A DNA stretch of 64,000 nucleotides, from the NCBI GenBank assembly GCA_963668615.2, contig CAXXCL010000002.1, positions 124,001-188,000 on the forward strand. Direction: 5' to 3'. The notes under the pieces are model-generated. The model searched no databases and was not told where the DNA came from. It worked only from the letters and a program-made list of their open reading frames with translations. The stretch is from JAAYPI01 sp963668615 (lineage in GTDB: Bacteria; Bacteroidota; Bacteroidia; Bacteroidales; Paludibacteraceae). Positions 44,201-52,859 of this stretch are shown here, one piece after another; the stretch's first letter is position 1; every line of letters begins with the position of its first letter. The translations under genes were made by a program, and so were the position numbers.

Positions 44201-45786
44201 TATTTATCGGTTAAATTGAGTTTGTTGGGACAAACATTTTTCATCTGTGCCTTAAAATTCATAATCGGCATTTTGCGGGAAAGGTCGATATCCCCATCAA
44301 ATTTAATTTTACCGTTTTTATCGTTTAGCTCCAATTTCCCATCAAATCCCTTGTTGTTATAACTTCCGTCCATTATGATGTTATGGTACGTGTAATTACT
44401 GTATTGTATAGAATTAACAGTTCCCTTGATAGTTCCTTTTACCTGTGTTTTGTTATATTTTTCTCCATTTACTTCAATCCCAAATTGAACATTGCCGAAT
44501 TCAGACGTTTCTCCCAGTATTTTATTCAGATTAAAACCGGGTGTTCGCAGCTTTCCACTATATTTCAAGTCCTTGGTTTTTAAGTCAAAACCAAGCATTA
44601 AGTCGGTAAATAGAGTTCCAACCCGTGTTGTTAATTTTCCATAAGCTACAATGTTTGAAAAGAATCCGGATACATTTCCTTTGTAGGTAAAAGTTCCCAT
44701 ATTCTGTACTGCCTGTGGCAAAATAAAGGGCTTCTGTGTAATGTCGGAAACAAGACCTTCTATGTCAAATTTTGTACAACTAATGTTCTTTATATCAGCA
44801 TATAGGAAAGTTTCTTCCAATTTGGATATATCCGTTAGTTCTACCGAAGCATCCATTTTTAATGAATTCCCATAATTGATGACAAGTTTATTGAGTTTAA
44901 TATTATTCACAGAACCTGTAAAATTCATTTTTAATTTAACGGGGTATTGTAGGTGTTCTAATGCGGGGACAAAGCAAGCAATATCTTTTCCTGTGATGTA
45001 AGAAGATTCTGTGACAGCAGATAAGGAAGTGCTTTTGGAGATTTTCTTGATGTCAGATAAATCATCTAAATTAGTATAAGAAATAACAGCCTTACGGAAT
45101 AAAATTTTTGATTCGGGCATTTTTATGAATAGATTTTCCAGGCGAATAGACTTTTTTCCTAAAAAGCCTTTAACAGCTAATTCATTAAGAACAAAACCTG
45201 ATTTTTCTGTGAGACTTAAATCTTTTACTCTGAAGTTAATTGAATCATGTCGAATCATATTAAGTTGAACAGTTGTGTTTAAGTTGCTTATCTTGATATG
45301 ATTAGAGTCGAAAATGCCTTTTTTCTGAAAAGCATCTTTATTATCAACTTTTATTTGGGCATCACGTATCGACAGTTTCCTTATTTGTAGAAATACGTCC
45401 TTTTTCTTCGTTGTAGTATCAGGGTTTGCAAAAGCATCAATGATAAATTGAAAATTATTATTTCCCAAACTGTCCGTTACTATCTTGATATCAGGCTTTT
45501 CAAGCTCAATGCTCTTTATAACGAAGTGCTTTTTCAATAGCGGGAGAATTCTAAATCGAACAGACAAATTGTCTATCGACAAGAGCGAATCTTTTTGTTG
45601 GTCTTTAACATGAATATCGTGTAGTACAAATTCCGTGAAAAGAGAATATTTTGCAGAACCGATAGTAACTTCACTTCCTATTTTTTCGGATAATAACTCG
45701 GTAGATGTCTTTAAAACATAAGATTGGACTGTTTTCGTATTCAACAATAACAACACCGACAATGGTATCATTACTACTATTGCCAA
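41227..45786 (-). CDS. tamB: TamB/AsmA-like translocation and assembly module protein
   Basis: About 1519 aa. N-terminal membrane anchor, long repetitive beta-helical middle, and C-terminal TamB/DUF490 domain (about 1080-1460, with GSGNIRINYEP, YNGDINIGATY and LRHPNIKFDLELPT). Ends in a very charged Lys/Glu tail (about 1460-1519). Thought to bridge the envelope and move lipids or help barrel assembly. The start is uncertain: TTG at 45786 is the only conventional start, but the frame continues upstream to a stop at 45834-45832, and an ATT codon (45819-45817) would give a far more typical IKKFFKIAIIV anchor. Confidence 0.85.
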   Translation of the reverse strand: MAIVVMIPLSVLLLLNTKTVQSYVLKTSTELLSEKIGSEVTIGSAKYSLFTEFVLHDIHVKDQQKDSLLSIDNLSVRFRILPLLKKHFVIKSIELEKPDIKIVTDSLGNNNFQFIIDAFANPDTTTKKKDVFLQIRKLSIRDAQIKVDNKDAFQKKGIFDSNHIKISNLNTTVQLNMIRHDSINFRVKDLSLTEKSGFVLNELAVKGFLGKKSIRLENLFIKMPESKILFRKAVISYTNLDDLSDIKKISKSTSLSAVTESSYITGKDIACFVPALEHLQYPVKLKMNFTGSVNNIKLNKLVINYGNSLKMDASVELTDISKLEETFLYADIKNISCTKFDIEGLVSDITQKPFILPQAVQNMGTFTYKGNVSGFFSNIVAYGKLTTRVGTLFTDLMLGFDLKTKDLKYSGKLRTPGFNLNKILGETSEFGNVQFGIEVNGEKYNKTQVKGTIKGTVNSIQYSNYTYHNIIMDGSYNNKGFDGKLELNDKNGKIKFDGDIDLSRKMPIMNFKAQMKNVCPNKLNLTDKYPELVVSLNIKSSLEGTTIDNLLGDITIDSVDVKNEKDSLLIKTFRIISSRTNEKQSLHIISDVMSANIEGKYTLSTIADNFKYILSKELPTVHMFHNKRKETCNDFTFDAKIMPLSNLAYLFNLTWSIDDTTKVSGFFNDYENSFEVKGHTANVEMGKNTLYKVDFLINNPNKAIVFTSDLAVKTPKDSILCSFNSATENSKTELELKWENTYEKEYSGTIKSNILYEENLDKELVLNCFLLPTQLTLNDSIWGVIPSNFQYEKGKINIHNFSIERKDEYLHIDGIASKNPEDIINADFKNLNLEYVSELIQLLDVKLSGMATGQATIGQALARPVINANIDAKNFGLNGAPFGHLITKAYYNQDLEQIELDGNITNDNNESSKVTGYVSPARKDLLLNADITNVNLSFLQPYLSSFASKVEGKGTGTIHIGGSFKAIQLWGDAYVKDGMLSINFLKTDFYFSDFIHVKKDAFIFPNITVYDKNGNSGKVNGKVSHNSFSDFKFDFDFNVNKMLVYNTTENDNPDFFGTVYATGVASIKGDADQINIDVVGKTEKNTVFSIPISSTSTATENNFIRFVNKNEAQKTPEERRKKRKQRESTSSKLAISIQIEATPDAQAILIMDEQMGEVIQGRGSGNIRINYEPNNDLKIYGNYTLQEGKYLFVMQNAIRKTFEITDGSTISWDGDPYNGDINIGATYQVSASLIDLLDADQLQDIKRLTIPVTCKVQLTEELRHPNIKFDLELPTADEEIQRRVKNIINTDEMMNRQMIFLLLLGKFYNPDMTSSSQSSTAELATMFASATISSQLNYWLSQISNDVNLGINYRQSAEGELSSREIEVVLSTKLLDDRLLLNGNVGYKEDVYTTNNFIGDFDLEYKLNHAGKFRLKAYSHANDKYYTTNALTTQGAGIIYTEDFDSGKNLLNYYKEVFRKKTPEEKLEIQKEKEKEKSEKIAEKKAKKLLQEDRKRRRNEAHKKEKLEKQQTEEKGASK

Positions 45787-45902
45787 TACTATAATTGCTA
45801 TTTTAAAGAATTTTTTAATAACTTTGTAGTCTTAATTTACAGGCAAATTTAGCAATAAAAAACACATTATAAAAACATTTAAAAGGTGAACTAAATGATG
45901 TT

Positions 45903-45934
45903 TTTGTATTTTTCACTAAAAGTTGCTATTTTTG
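45903..45934 (+). promoter_or_regulatory. Promoter of the tsaD operon
   Basis: TTTG (45903-45906), 20-nt spacer, then TATTTTTG (45927-45934), a full match to the Bacteroidota -33/-7 pattern, 20 nt ahead of the tsaD ATG at 45955. This also argues against the upstream ATG at 45895. Confidence 0.7.
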
Positions 45935-45954
45935 TTTTCAAACATACAAGAATA

Positions 45955-46977
45955 ATGGATATTACCATTTTAGGAATAGAATCTTCGTGTGATGATACCT
46001 CTGCTGCGGTTGTGCAAAATGGAGTACTTCTCTCCAACGTTATTGCTAGCCAAAACGTACATAATGCTTTTGGAGGAGTAGTCCCTGAGTTAGCATCCAG
46101 AGCCCATCAGCAAAATATTATTCCTACAGTTTGTGAAGCTATCAAACGGGCAGGTATTGATAAAAGTGAAATATCTGCCATTGCTTATACCAGAGGACCC
46201 GGTTTGATGGGGTCTTTGCTTGTTGGAACGTCTTTTGCCAAAGGTTTTTCTCTTGCCCTTAATGTTCCATTGATAGAGGTAAACCATTTACAAGCACATA
46301 TTTTGGCTCATTTTATTGAAGAAAAAGGGATAGAACCCTGCTTTCCGGAATTTCCATTTCTTTGTTTGTTGGTTTCAGGTGGTAATTCACAAGTTGTTTT
46401 AGTTAGGCAATATTCTGATATGCAAATACTTGGACAAACTATTGACGATGCTGCCGGAGAAGCTTTCGATAAATGTGCAAAGGTATTAGGTGGCCCTTAT
46501 CCCGGAGGTCCTTTTGTTGATAAATTAGCCCAAGTTGGTAATTCCAATGCATTTACCTTTAATAAACCCCATATTGACGGGTACAATTATAGCTTTAGTG
46601 GGTTAAAAACGTCTTTTTTATACCTTGTACGTGATGAACTGAAAAAAGATCCTAATTTTATAGAAGAACGAAAAGCCGATTTATGTGCATCTTTGCAACG
46701 TACTGTAATTGAAGTGTTGATGGACAAATTAAAAAAGGCCTCCGATGATTTGGGTATCAAAACCATAGCATTGGCGGGAGGTGTTTCTGCAAACAGCGGT
46801 TTACGTAAAACGTTCGAAAATTATGCACAAAAGTATGGTTGGACTGTTTTTGTTCCTAAACTTTCTTATACAACAGACAATGCCGCAATGGTTGCTATTA
46901 CAGGGCTGTTCAAGTATAGAGATAACGATTTTTCGGATATAGCATCTGTCCCATTTTCCAAAATAACAATACAATGA
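45955..46977 (+). CDS. tsaD: tRNA threonylcarbamoyladenosine synthase catalytic subunit
   Basis: 340 aa from ATG 45955 (MDITILGIESSCDD), the conserved family start; an open frame begins at 45895 but includes the promoter. With TsaB/E it makes t6A37 on ANN-decoding tRNAs. Metal-binding HLQAHILAH, DDAAGEAFDK and C-terminal LAGGVSANSGLR with TDNAAM are present. The exosortase-family gene overlaps its end by 4 nt. Confidence 0.95.
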   Translation: MDITILGIESSCDDTSAAVVQNGVLLSNVIASQNVHNAFGGVVPELASRAHQQNIIPTVCEAIKRAGIDKSEISAIAYTRGPGLMGSLLVGTSFAKGFSLALNVPLIEVNHLQAHILAHFIEEKGIEPCFPEFPFLCLLVSGGNSQVVLVRQYSDMQILGQTIDDAAGEAFDKCAKVLGGPYPGGPFVDKLAQVGNSNAFTFNKPHIDGYNYSFSGLKTSFLYLVRDELKKDPNFIEERKADLCASLQRTVIEVLMDKLKKASDDLGIKTIALAGGVSANSGLRKTFENYAQKYGWTVFVPKLSYTTDNAAMVAITGLFKYRDNDFSDIASVPFSKITIQ

Positions 46978-47567
46978 AACAATTGGAAATAAAAAAAATA
47001 GCTAAGGATATTTGGCAAAAGATATCACCAATAAAAGGAGTCCTTTACTTTATGATTATCTTATTAGTTTGCCATTTTCTTTGGAAGATTAGTTTTTTAG
47101 GCGACGCTGAAACTCGTGATGCTTCGGTTACTTTTTGGGGAATTGACATAAGTCGTTTATTTACTTTTTGGGTAAACAAGTTATCTGATAGTGTTTACTT
47201 TCTTTTACGCCATGTGTTCGACATTGCAGTTTTTCGGTTAAATAATAGATTCGTTTTTCCCAGTGCTACGTTTATTGATATCGTGTGGAGTTGTAGCGGT
47301 ATAAAACAAGCGTACATATATTTCTGTATTATAGCGTTTTATCCCGGTCCGTGGAAACATAAATTGTGGTATATTCCTGCCGGTTTGTTAGTCGTTTATT
47401 GTTTTAATGTACTTCGCGTAACAGTCATCATGTACGCTGTTAGAAATAATATGCACTTATTTGATATTTTACACGAATCATCTAAATATGTGTTTTATGC
47501 CATTATTTTTCTCATGTGGGTTGTGTGGGAAGAAAAATTTAATTTGCCAAGCAAAAATAAAATATGA
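46974..47567 (+). CDS. Exosortase/archaeosortase family protein
   Basis: 197 aa, about six transmembrane helices. Family catalytic residues are visible: Cys107 in WSCSGIKQ, Arg148 in FNVLRV and His167 in ILHES. Exosortases cleave C-terminal sorting signals and attach proteins to envelope lipids or polysaccharide. No target protein or polysaccharide locus is seen nearby. It overlaps tsaD and coaX by 4 nt each, so it is translated as part of a housekeeping operon. Confidence 0.8.
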   Translation: MKQLEIKKIAKDIWQKISPIKGVLYFMIILLVCHFLWKISFLGDAETRDASVTFWGIDISRLFTFWVNKLSDSVYFLLRHVFDIAVFRLNNRFVFPSATFIDIVWSCSGIKQAYIYFCIIAFYPGPWKHKLWYIPAGLLVVYCFNVLRVTVIMYAVRNNMHLFDILHESSKYVFYAIIFLMWVVWEEKFNLPSKNKI

Positions 47568-48301
47568 ATTTAGTCGTCGATTGCGGGAATACGTGTACCA
47601 AAGTAGCTGTTTTCGATTTGGAACAACTGAAAGAGAAATTTGTTTATTCCTCTCTCGAATTAGCTGATATAGAACATATTTTTATAAAATTCGACATACA
47701 AAAAACTATCGTTTCTTCCGTTGGAACAATCAAGCGAGATGTACTGCACGAGCTTGAGCGGAGAACAAAATTGTTTATCTTTCTAGACCAAAATACACCT
47801 TTGCCCATAAATAATATGTATGAATCGAAAAATACGTTGGGTCGGGATAGGATAGCAGTAGCTGTGGGTGCAAATTTTTTGTGTTCCAACCGAAATGTAC
47901 TCATTATAGATGCAGGTACAGCCATAACTTATGAATTTGTAGATGAAAACAATGTTTATCAGGGGGGCAGTATATCTCCCGGATTAGGTGTCCGTTTAAA
48001 GTCTCTTCATGAGTTTACAAAACAGTTACCTTTGGTTGAGCCAAAAGAGATTGATGTGCTTTATGGGAAAGATACGGAAACCGCAATTTTAACAGGCATC
48101 GTTAATGGCGTAACTTTTGAAATAGAGGGATATATCAATCGGTTTAAAGAAAAATATGATAATCTTTTCGTTTTTTTAACAGGCGGAACAGCTTTTTTCT
48201 TTGAAAGAAAATTAAAAAGTATCATCTTTGCATCTCCTAATCTCTTGTTAATAGGGCTAAATAGAATTTTAAACTACAACGAATGTATAAAAACAGCATA
48301 A
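47564..48301 (+). CDS. coaX: Type III pantothenate kinase
   Basis: 245 aa, first step of CoA synthesis. ASKHA-fold motifs: NLVVDCGNTCTKVAVF (phosphate 1), GRDRIAVAVGANF, IIDAGTAITYEFV and GGSISPGLGVRLKSLHEFT, typical of CoaX. Overlaps the next ORF by 19 nt. Confidence 0.93.
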   Translation: MNLVVDCGNTCTKVAVFDLEQLKEKFVYSSLELADIEHIFIKFDIQKTIVSSVGTIKRDVLHELERRTKLFIFLDQNTPLPINNMYESKNTLGRDRIAVAVGANFLCSNRNVLIIDAGTAITYEFVDENNVYQGGSISPGLGVRLKSLHEFTKQLPLVEPKEIDVLYGKDTETAILTGIVNGVTFEIEGYINRFKEKYDNLFVFLTGGTAFFFERKLKSIIFASPNLLLIGLNRILNYNECIKTA

Positions 48302-49524
48302 TACTGGCTTTATCGGCTTTTTTTCTGTTTTTTCTAACGGCAAATGGAGAAAATAATACAAATTCTCCCTATTCTCGGTATGGATATGGTGATTTGCAAC
48401 CCTCGGTTTTTGGAACTTCCGGTGCAATGGGTGGTATAGGCTATGGTGTACGATCCAATTTGCAAATAAATCCTAAAAATCCTGCTTCATACACAGCTAT
48501 TGATAGTTTGACGTTTATGTTTGATTTAGGCGTTTCCGGCAAAGTTACGGAGTTTAACAGCGGAGAAAATCAACAATATAAATCAACGGGTAGTTTTGAT
48601 TATATTGCCTTTCAACTTCCTATTTTGAAATGGTTGGCAACTAGTGTCGGTCTTATCCCTTTTTCTTCTGTCGGTTACGATTATTCTTTTTCAGATACGG
48701 TCGCTTTTAATGGCGATGAATTGCCTACAACACAATCTTTTTCCGGAACAGGTGGTATATCTCAGTTGTACGGCGGGCTTTCTGCAAATATTTTCGACAG
48801 GTTCGCTATAGGAGCCAATGCTCGATATCTTTTTGGAACTCTTAGTAACACGAGATTGATAGAATTTCCTGATAATTCTTCGTATCTTGAATCTAAAGCT
48901 CAATCAAATCTTTACGTAAGTAGTTTTGTTTTTGACTTTGGTTTTCAATACACCCAGCCAATAGGACGAGATATTTTTGTGTTGGGGGGTACATATACTA
49001 TGAAGACTCCCATGAATGTTCGTTGTGAAGAAAAGATTACCACCAATGATACGATAATTGACGATACGGATTATAAATTTGATTATCCTCAAACGATTGG
49101 TGTCGGATTTACCTATAAAGTTGGTAAGAAGCTTACCTTTGGAGCAGATTATAGTTTGCAGAAGTTTGCTGATACACGTTTTTATGGAGTTAAAGATAGT
49201 TTGGAAGATAAATCCACCTATAATTTGGGACTGGAATATTTACCTAATGTGATGTCTCGTAGCTATTTTAACAAGGTGAGATATAGATTAGGAGCGAATT
49301 TTTCAAATTCATACAATAAAATCAATGAATCTCCCTATGATGAATTAGCTGTCACGTTTGGGTTAGGTTTTCCATTACGGGGTACAAAAACCATGTTGAA
49401 TGTTTTATTTGAGTACGGAAAGAGGGGAACGGTTGAAAAAAATCTTATGCAAGAAGATTATTTTAAAGTAGGTCTAAATATATCCATCAATGAAAATTGG
49501 TTTTTCAAACGTAAGTTTGAATAA
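48283..49524 (+). CDS. Outer-membrane beta-barrel protein
   Basis: 413 aa with signal peptide (about 1-22, ending TANG-E) and a FadL/OmpP1-like barrel: NSPYSRYGYGDLQP, GTSGAMGGIGYGV, NPASYTAIDS near the N-terminus and repeated amphipathic strands to NENWFFKRKFE. This gene type regularly follows coaX in Bacteroidota. Transport substrate unknown. Confidence 0.75.
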   Translation: MYKNSIILALSAFFLFFLTANGENNTNSPYSRYGYGDLQPSVFGTSGAMGGIGYGVRSNLQINPKNPASYTAIDSLTFMFDLGVSGKVTEFNSGENQQYKSTGSFDYIAFQLPILKWLATSVGLIPFSSVGYDYSFSDTVAFNGDELPTTQSFSGTGGISQLYGGLSANIFDRFAIGANARYLFGTLSNTRLIEFPDNSSYLESKAQSNLYVSSFVFDFGFQYTQPIGRDIFVLGGTYTMKTPMNVRCEEKITTNDTIIDDTDYKFDYPQTIGVGFTYKVGKKLTFGADYSLQKFADTRFYGVKDSLEDKSTYNLGLEYLPNVMSRSYFNKVRYRLGANFSNSYNKINESPYDELAVTFGLGFPLRGTKTMLNVLFEYGKRGTVEKNLMQEDYFKVGLNISINENWFFKRKFE

Positions 49525-49538
49525 ATACAATAAAATTA

Positions 49539-50885
49539 ATGAAAATTAGAATACTATTTGTCGGATTTTTCTTTGCTCTCGCTTTTGTCGCAAATGCAAA
49601 GAAAGGTGTTGATGAAAGAACAAAGTTTGGTTCTGGGGAGGATAGTGTTCGGTGTCTTGAAAATACCACTTTGTATCAGAGTTATTATCAAATTCATGAT
49701 TATAAAACGGCTCTCGAACATTGGAAAATTGTTTACGAAGAATGTCCCGCATCTAGTAGGGAACTCTATAAAGTAGGAGCTGTTTTGATTGCTTGGCAGA
49801 TTCAAAATGAGGCAGATAAGGAAAAGAGAAAAGATTATCTACGCAGTTTGATGCAGTGTTATGACCAGCGTATACAGTATTTTGGTGACGATAGTCGCTA
49901 TCCTGAGCCTTGGATTCAAGGGCATAAAGCTATTGATTACATAACGTATGAGGAAAATGATTCATTGCAGGTGAAAGCTTTGCCTTGGTTGCAAATGGCT
50001 ATTGAATCTTCTCAATTTGATGCAGGAGCCGATGTCCTTGATGCGTATATTCAGCTGCTAAATCGTTTGTATCATTCAGATAAAGATAAATACAGAACAT
50101 TGTACGTTGATGGATATATCAAGGTTAACAAGTATCTGGATGCTCGTATAGCGAGTGGCTGCAAGTATATGGATAATTATGTTGCTGTAAAAAAGAATGC
50201 CGAGAAGTTGTTTCTCGAGAGTGGTATTGCCGATTGTAAAACTCTTGAGGATGTTTATGCTTCACAAGTCGAACGGCACAAAAACAGTGCAGATGACCTT
50301 GATAATATCATGAGGTTATTAGGAATATCTAATTGTAAAGAATCTGATGTTTATTTTTTGGCATTTCAGTATAGGCATCTTCTTAATCCTACATCGCAAT
50401 CGGCAGCATATTGTGCACAATATTTTTTGAAAAAAGAAGATTTCGCCAAGGCTATTTCGTATTATGAAGAAGCTGTTAATTTGGAACAAAAGGACAGTGT
50501 CAAGTACTACTATCAGTATGCAATTGCTGATACATACCGTCAGTTGAAAGAATATCCTGAAGCAAAGTCTGCTGCTATTAAGGCTGCTTCCTACAATATC
50601 CATAAGGGGAATCCATATATACTAATAGCAGATTTATATGCAGAGGGAGGCGGAGTGTTCAAAAATGATAAAATATTGGCAAAAACAGCATTTTGGGCAG
50701 CTATTGATAAGTTAGAAAAAGCTAAAAGTATTGATCCTTCTTGTTCGGGAAAAGCTCAACAGAATATAGAAAAATATAGTAAATTTGCACCGTCGAAGAA
50801 AGAAATAAAATTAAAATCGGAATTGCAGATGGGAAAACCCTTCTTTGTTGAAGGGTGGATAGGGGAATCGACTATTTGCAGATAA
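49539..50885 (+). CDS. Tetratricopeptide-repeat exported protein
   Basis: 448 aa with signal peptide (ends VANA-K). TPR-like helical pairs over about 45-190 and 285-420 (for example KKEDFAKAISYYEEAVNLEQ, QLKEYPEAKSAAIKAASY). Probably a periplasmic scaffold protein; partner unknown. Sits between the barrel protein and lptC in the conserved envelope operon. Confidence 0.8.
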   Translation: MKIRILFVGFFFALAFVANAKKGVDERTKFGSGEDSVRCLENTTLYQSYYQIHDYKTALEHWKIVYEECPASSRELYKVGAVLIAWQIQNEADKEKRKDYLRSLMQCYDQRIQYFGDDSRYPEPWIQGHKAIDYITYEENDSLQVKALPWLQMAIESSQFDAGADVLDAYIQLLNRLYHSDKDKYRTLYVDGYIKVNKYLDARIASGCKYMDNYVAVKKNAEKLFLESGIADCKTLEDVYASQVERHKNSADDLDNIMRLLGISNCKESDVYFLAFQYRHLLNPTSQSAAYCAQYFLKKEDFAKAISYYEEAVNLEQKDSVKYYYQYAIADTYRQLKEYPEAKSAAIKAASYNIHKGNPYILIADLYAEGGGVFKNDKILAKTAFWAAIDKLEKAKSIDPSCSGKAQQNIEKYSKFAPSKKEIKLKSELQMGKPFFVEGWIGESTICR

Positions 50886-50897
50886 AATATAGTAAAG

Positions 50898-51464
50898 TTG
50901 GAAAATTTATTTACTCGTAAATCTAAAATTAAGAGTCTAGCTGTTGTGATAGCATCAGTTGTTTTGGTCGTTTTTACGTCCTGTCGTGCTAATGAGAAAA
51001 AAAAGATAGTGCCGTTAGATCGTGTGCATCTTCCGGTTATGAAAGCCTATGATGTTAATACCGTTATTTCCGATTCGGGCATTACTAGGTTTCGTATAAC
51101 AGCTCCTGTTTGGTATTATTATGATAAAGTAGAAAAACCATATTGGAATTTTCCCAAAGGACTACATTTTGAAAAGTTTGACGAAAAACTTGCTGTTTAT
51201 GCAAAAATTGATGCTGATTCGGCTGTATATTATTTAAATAATCAAGAATGGGTCTTATCAGGGCATGTAAAGTCAATGAATTTGCAAGGTGAGTATTTTG
51301 AAACTGAAAAATTATATATTGAACAAAACGAAGATAGGATTCATACAGATAAGTTTATAAAAATAACCCAAAGGTCGCGTATAATTACGGGTGTCGGTTT
51401 TGAGTCAAATCAGCGTCTGACACGTTATACAATACAACATCCGCAAGGTTTTTTCCCTTTATAA
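50898..51464 (+). CDS. lptC: LPS export protein LptC
   Basis: 188 aa with a TTG start; it is the only start that keeps the N-terminal lipoprotein-like signal (VVLVVFTSC, Cys29). The LptC/OstA fold is seen in ISDSGITRFRITAPVWYYY, PKGLHFEKFDE, ADSAVYYLNNQEWVLSG and GEYFETEKLYI. Bridges the LptBFG transporter to LptA. Followed after 5 nt by the CorC-like gene. Confidence 0.85.
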   Translation: MENLFTRKSKIKSLAVVIASVVLVVFTSCRANEKKKIVPLDRVHLPVMKAYDVNTVISDSGITRFRITAPVWYYYDKVEKPYWNFPKGLHFEKFDEKLAVYAKIDADSAVYYLNNQEWVLSGHVKSMNLQGEYFETEKLYIEQNEDRIHTDKFIKITQRSRIITGVGFESNQRLTRYTIQHPQGFFPL

Positions 51465-51469
51465 CAATA

Positions 51470-52729
51470 ATGAGTCCAATAGTACTAGTCATCATCATAT
51501 CCTTGACTTTTTCCGCGTTTTTTTCGGGAATGGAAATAGCTTTTGTTGTGTCTAATAAGTTGCGATTTGAAATTAGCAAACAAAAAAGCAAGGTAACCTC
51601 GTCGATACTGTCCCTTTTTTATGCACATCCGTCTAAGTATATATCCACTATCTTGGTCGGAAAAGCAATTGCCCTTGTTGTTTTTGCCATAAGTACTTCT
51701 GAATTGTTGATGCCTTATGCGGCTCTTTATTTTCAGAGTTCTCTTTTAATTGGGTTGCTACAAATATTGTTTTCTGCCATATTATTTTTGATTGTGGCGG
51801 AATTTTTACCACAAATATTGTTTAAAATAAATCCGAGTTTTTGGCTCAGAATATTTGCTATACCATTTTTTTGTGTCTATGTGGTTTTATATCCTATATT
51901 GTTTGTGATGCATTTTCTTTCAATTGTTGTTTTTAAGTTGTTTAGAGTAAGCGTTGCTGCAGATGAAAAAGAATATGAACTGGGTCGTGCTGATTTGAAT
52001 GGTCTTTTGCAAGAAAATATGGACAATTTGTCTACGCGTGACGAAATGGAGAATGAGGTTAAAATCTTTCAAAATGCACTTGATTTTTCAAAAATAAGAC
52101 TACGAGATTGTATCGTTCCTCGTACTGAAATATTAGCCGTGGATTTTAATGAATCGGTTGATGAGTTAACTGCCAAATTTGTGGAGTCCGGCTATTCTAG
52201 AATTTTGGTTTATAAAGGAAATATCGATAATATTGTCGGTTACATCCATTCAGTAGAGTTGTTCGGAAAACCTAAAAAGTGGCAGGATAAAATTATTTTG
52301 GTTCCTATTGTTCCTGAAACAATGTCAGCTAGCAAACTAATGAATTTCTTTTTGCTCAAGAAAAAAAGTATAGCAGTGGTGGTTGATGAGTTTGGAGGTA
52401 CATCCGGAATAGTGACATTGGAGGATATTGTAGAGGAAATTTTTGGAGAGATAGAAGATGAACATGATGTTCAGGAATACGTCGAGAAAAAAATAAACGA
52501 AAATGAGTATGTGTTTTCGGGAAGGCTTGAAATAGATTATGTAAATGAACATTTTAATTTACACTTACCTACCTCCGATGAATATTTAACCGTTGCAGGT
52601 TTTGTTCTGTATTATTACCAAGGGTTCCCTAAAATCAATGAGGAAATTAAAGTACAACACTATACTTTAAGAGTATTAAAGGCATCATTGAATAAAATAG
52701 AGTTGATAAAAATTAAGGTAGATAATTAA
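51470..52729 (+). CDS. HlyC/CorC (CNNM-type) family membrane protein
   Basis: 419 aa. DUF21/CNNM transmembrane domain (about 1-170), two CBS domains (about 200-320, FGGTSGIVTLEDIVEEIFGEIEDEHD) and a C-terminal CorC_HlyC domain (about 335-419). Related proteins take part in Mg/Co transport; the Bacteroidota branch includes GldE-like members, so the exact role is open. Confidence 0.85.
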   Translation: MSPIVLVIIISLTFSAFFSGMEIAFVVSNKLRFEISKQKSKVTSSILSLFYAHPSKYISTILVGKAIALVVFAISTSELLMPYAALYFQSSLLIGLLQILFSAILFLIVAEFLPQILFKINPSFWLRIFAIPFFCVYVVLYPILFVMHFLSIVVFKLFRVSVAADEKEYELGRADLNGLLQENMDNLSTRDEMENEVKIFQNALDFSKIRLRDCIVPRTEILAVDFNESVDELTAKFVESGYSRILVYKGNIDNIVGYIHSVELFGKPKKWQDKIILVPIVPETMSASKLMNFFLLKKKSIAVVVDEFGGTSGIVTLEDIVEEIFGEIEDEHDVQEYVEKKINENEYVFSGRLEIDYVNEHFNLHLPTSDEYLTVAGFVLYYYQGFPKINEEIKVQHYTLRVLKASLNKIELIKIKVDN

Positions 52730-52859
52730 TTTTACGCTACAATATTTGTTTTCTCTTTATTTTTCAAGGCAAAAATATTGGTCTATTAATTATTTATATC
52801 CAAGTTTTTTGTATATTCGCACCTTAATTTATAAAGAAAATTATTAAGCATATAGAAGC

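Noticed and set aside
45895..45954. Upstream ATG that would extend tsaD by 20 residues
   Set aside because: This stretch holds the TTTG-N20-TATTTTTG promoter, and the family start MDITILGIESSCDD lies at 45955.
52730..52859. Possible CAATATTT/AAATATTG hairpin as terminator before the ppiD-like gene
   Set aside because: Weak AT-only stem with a long loop; not convincing.
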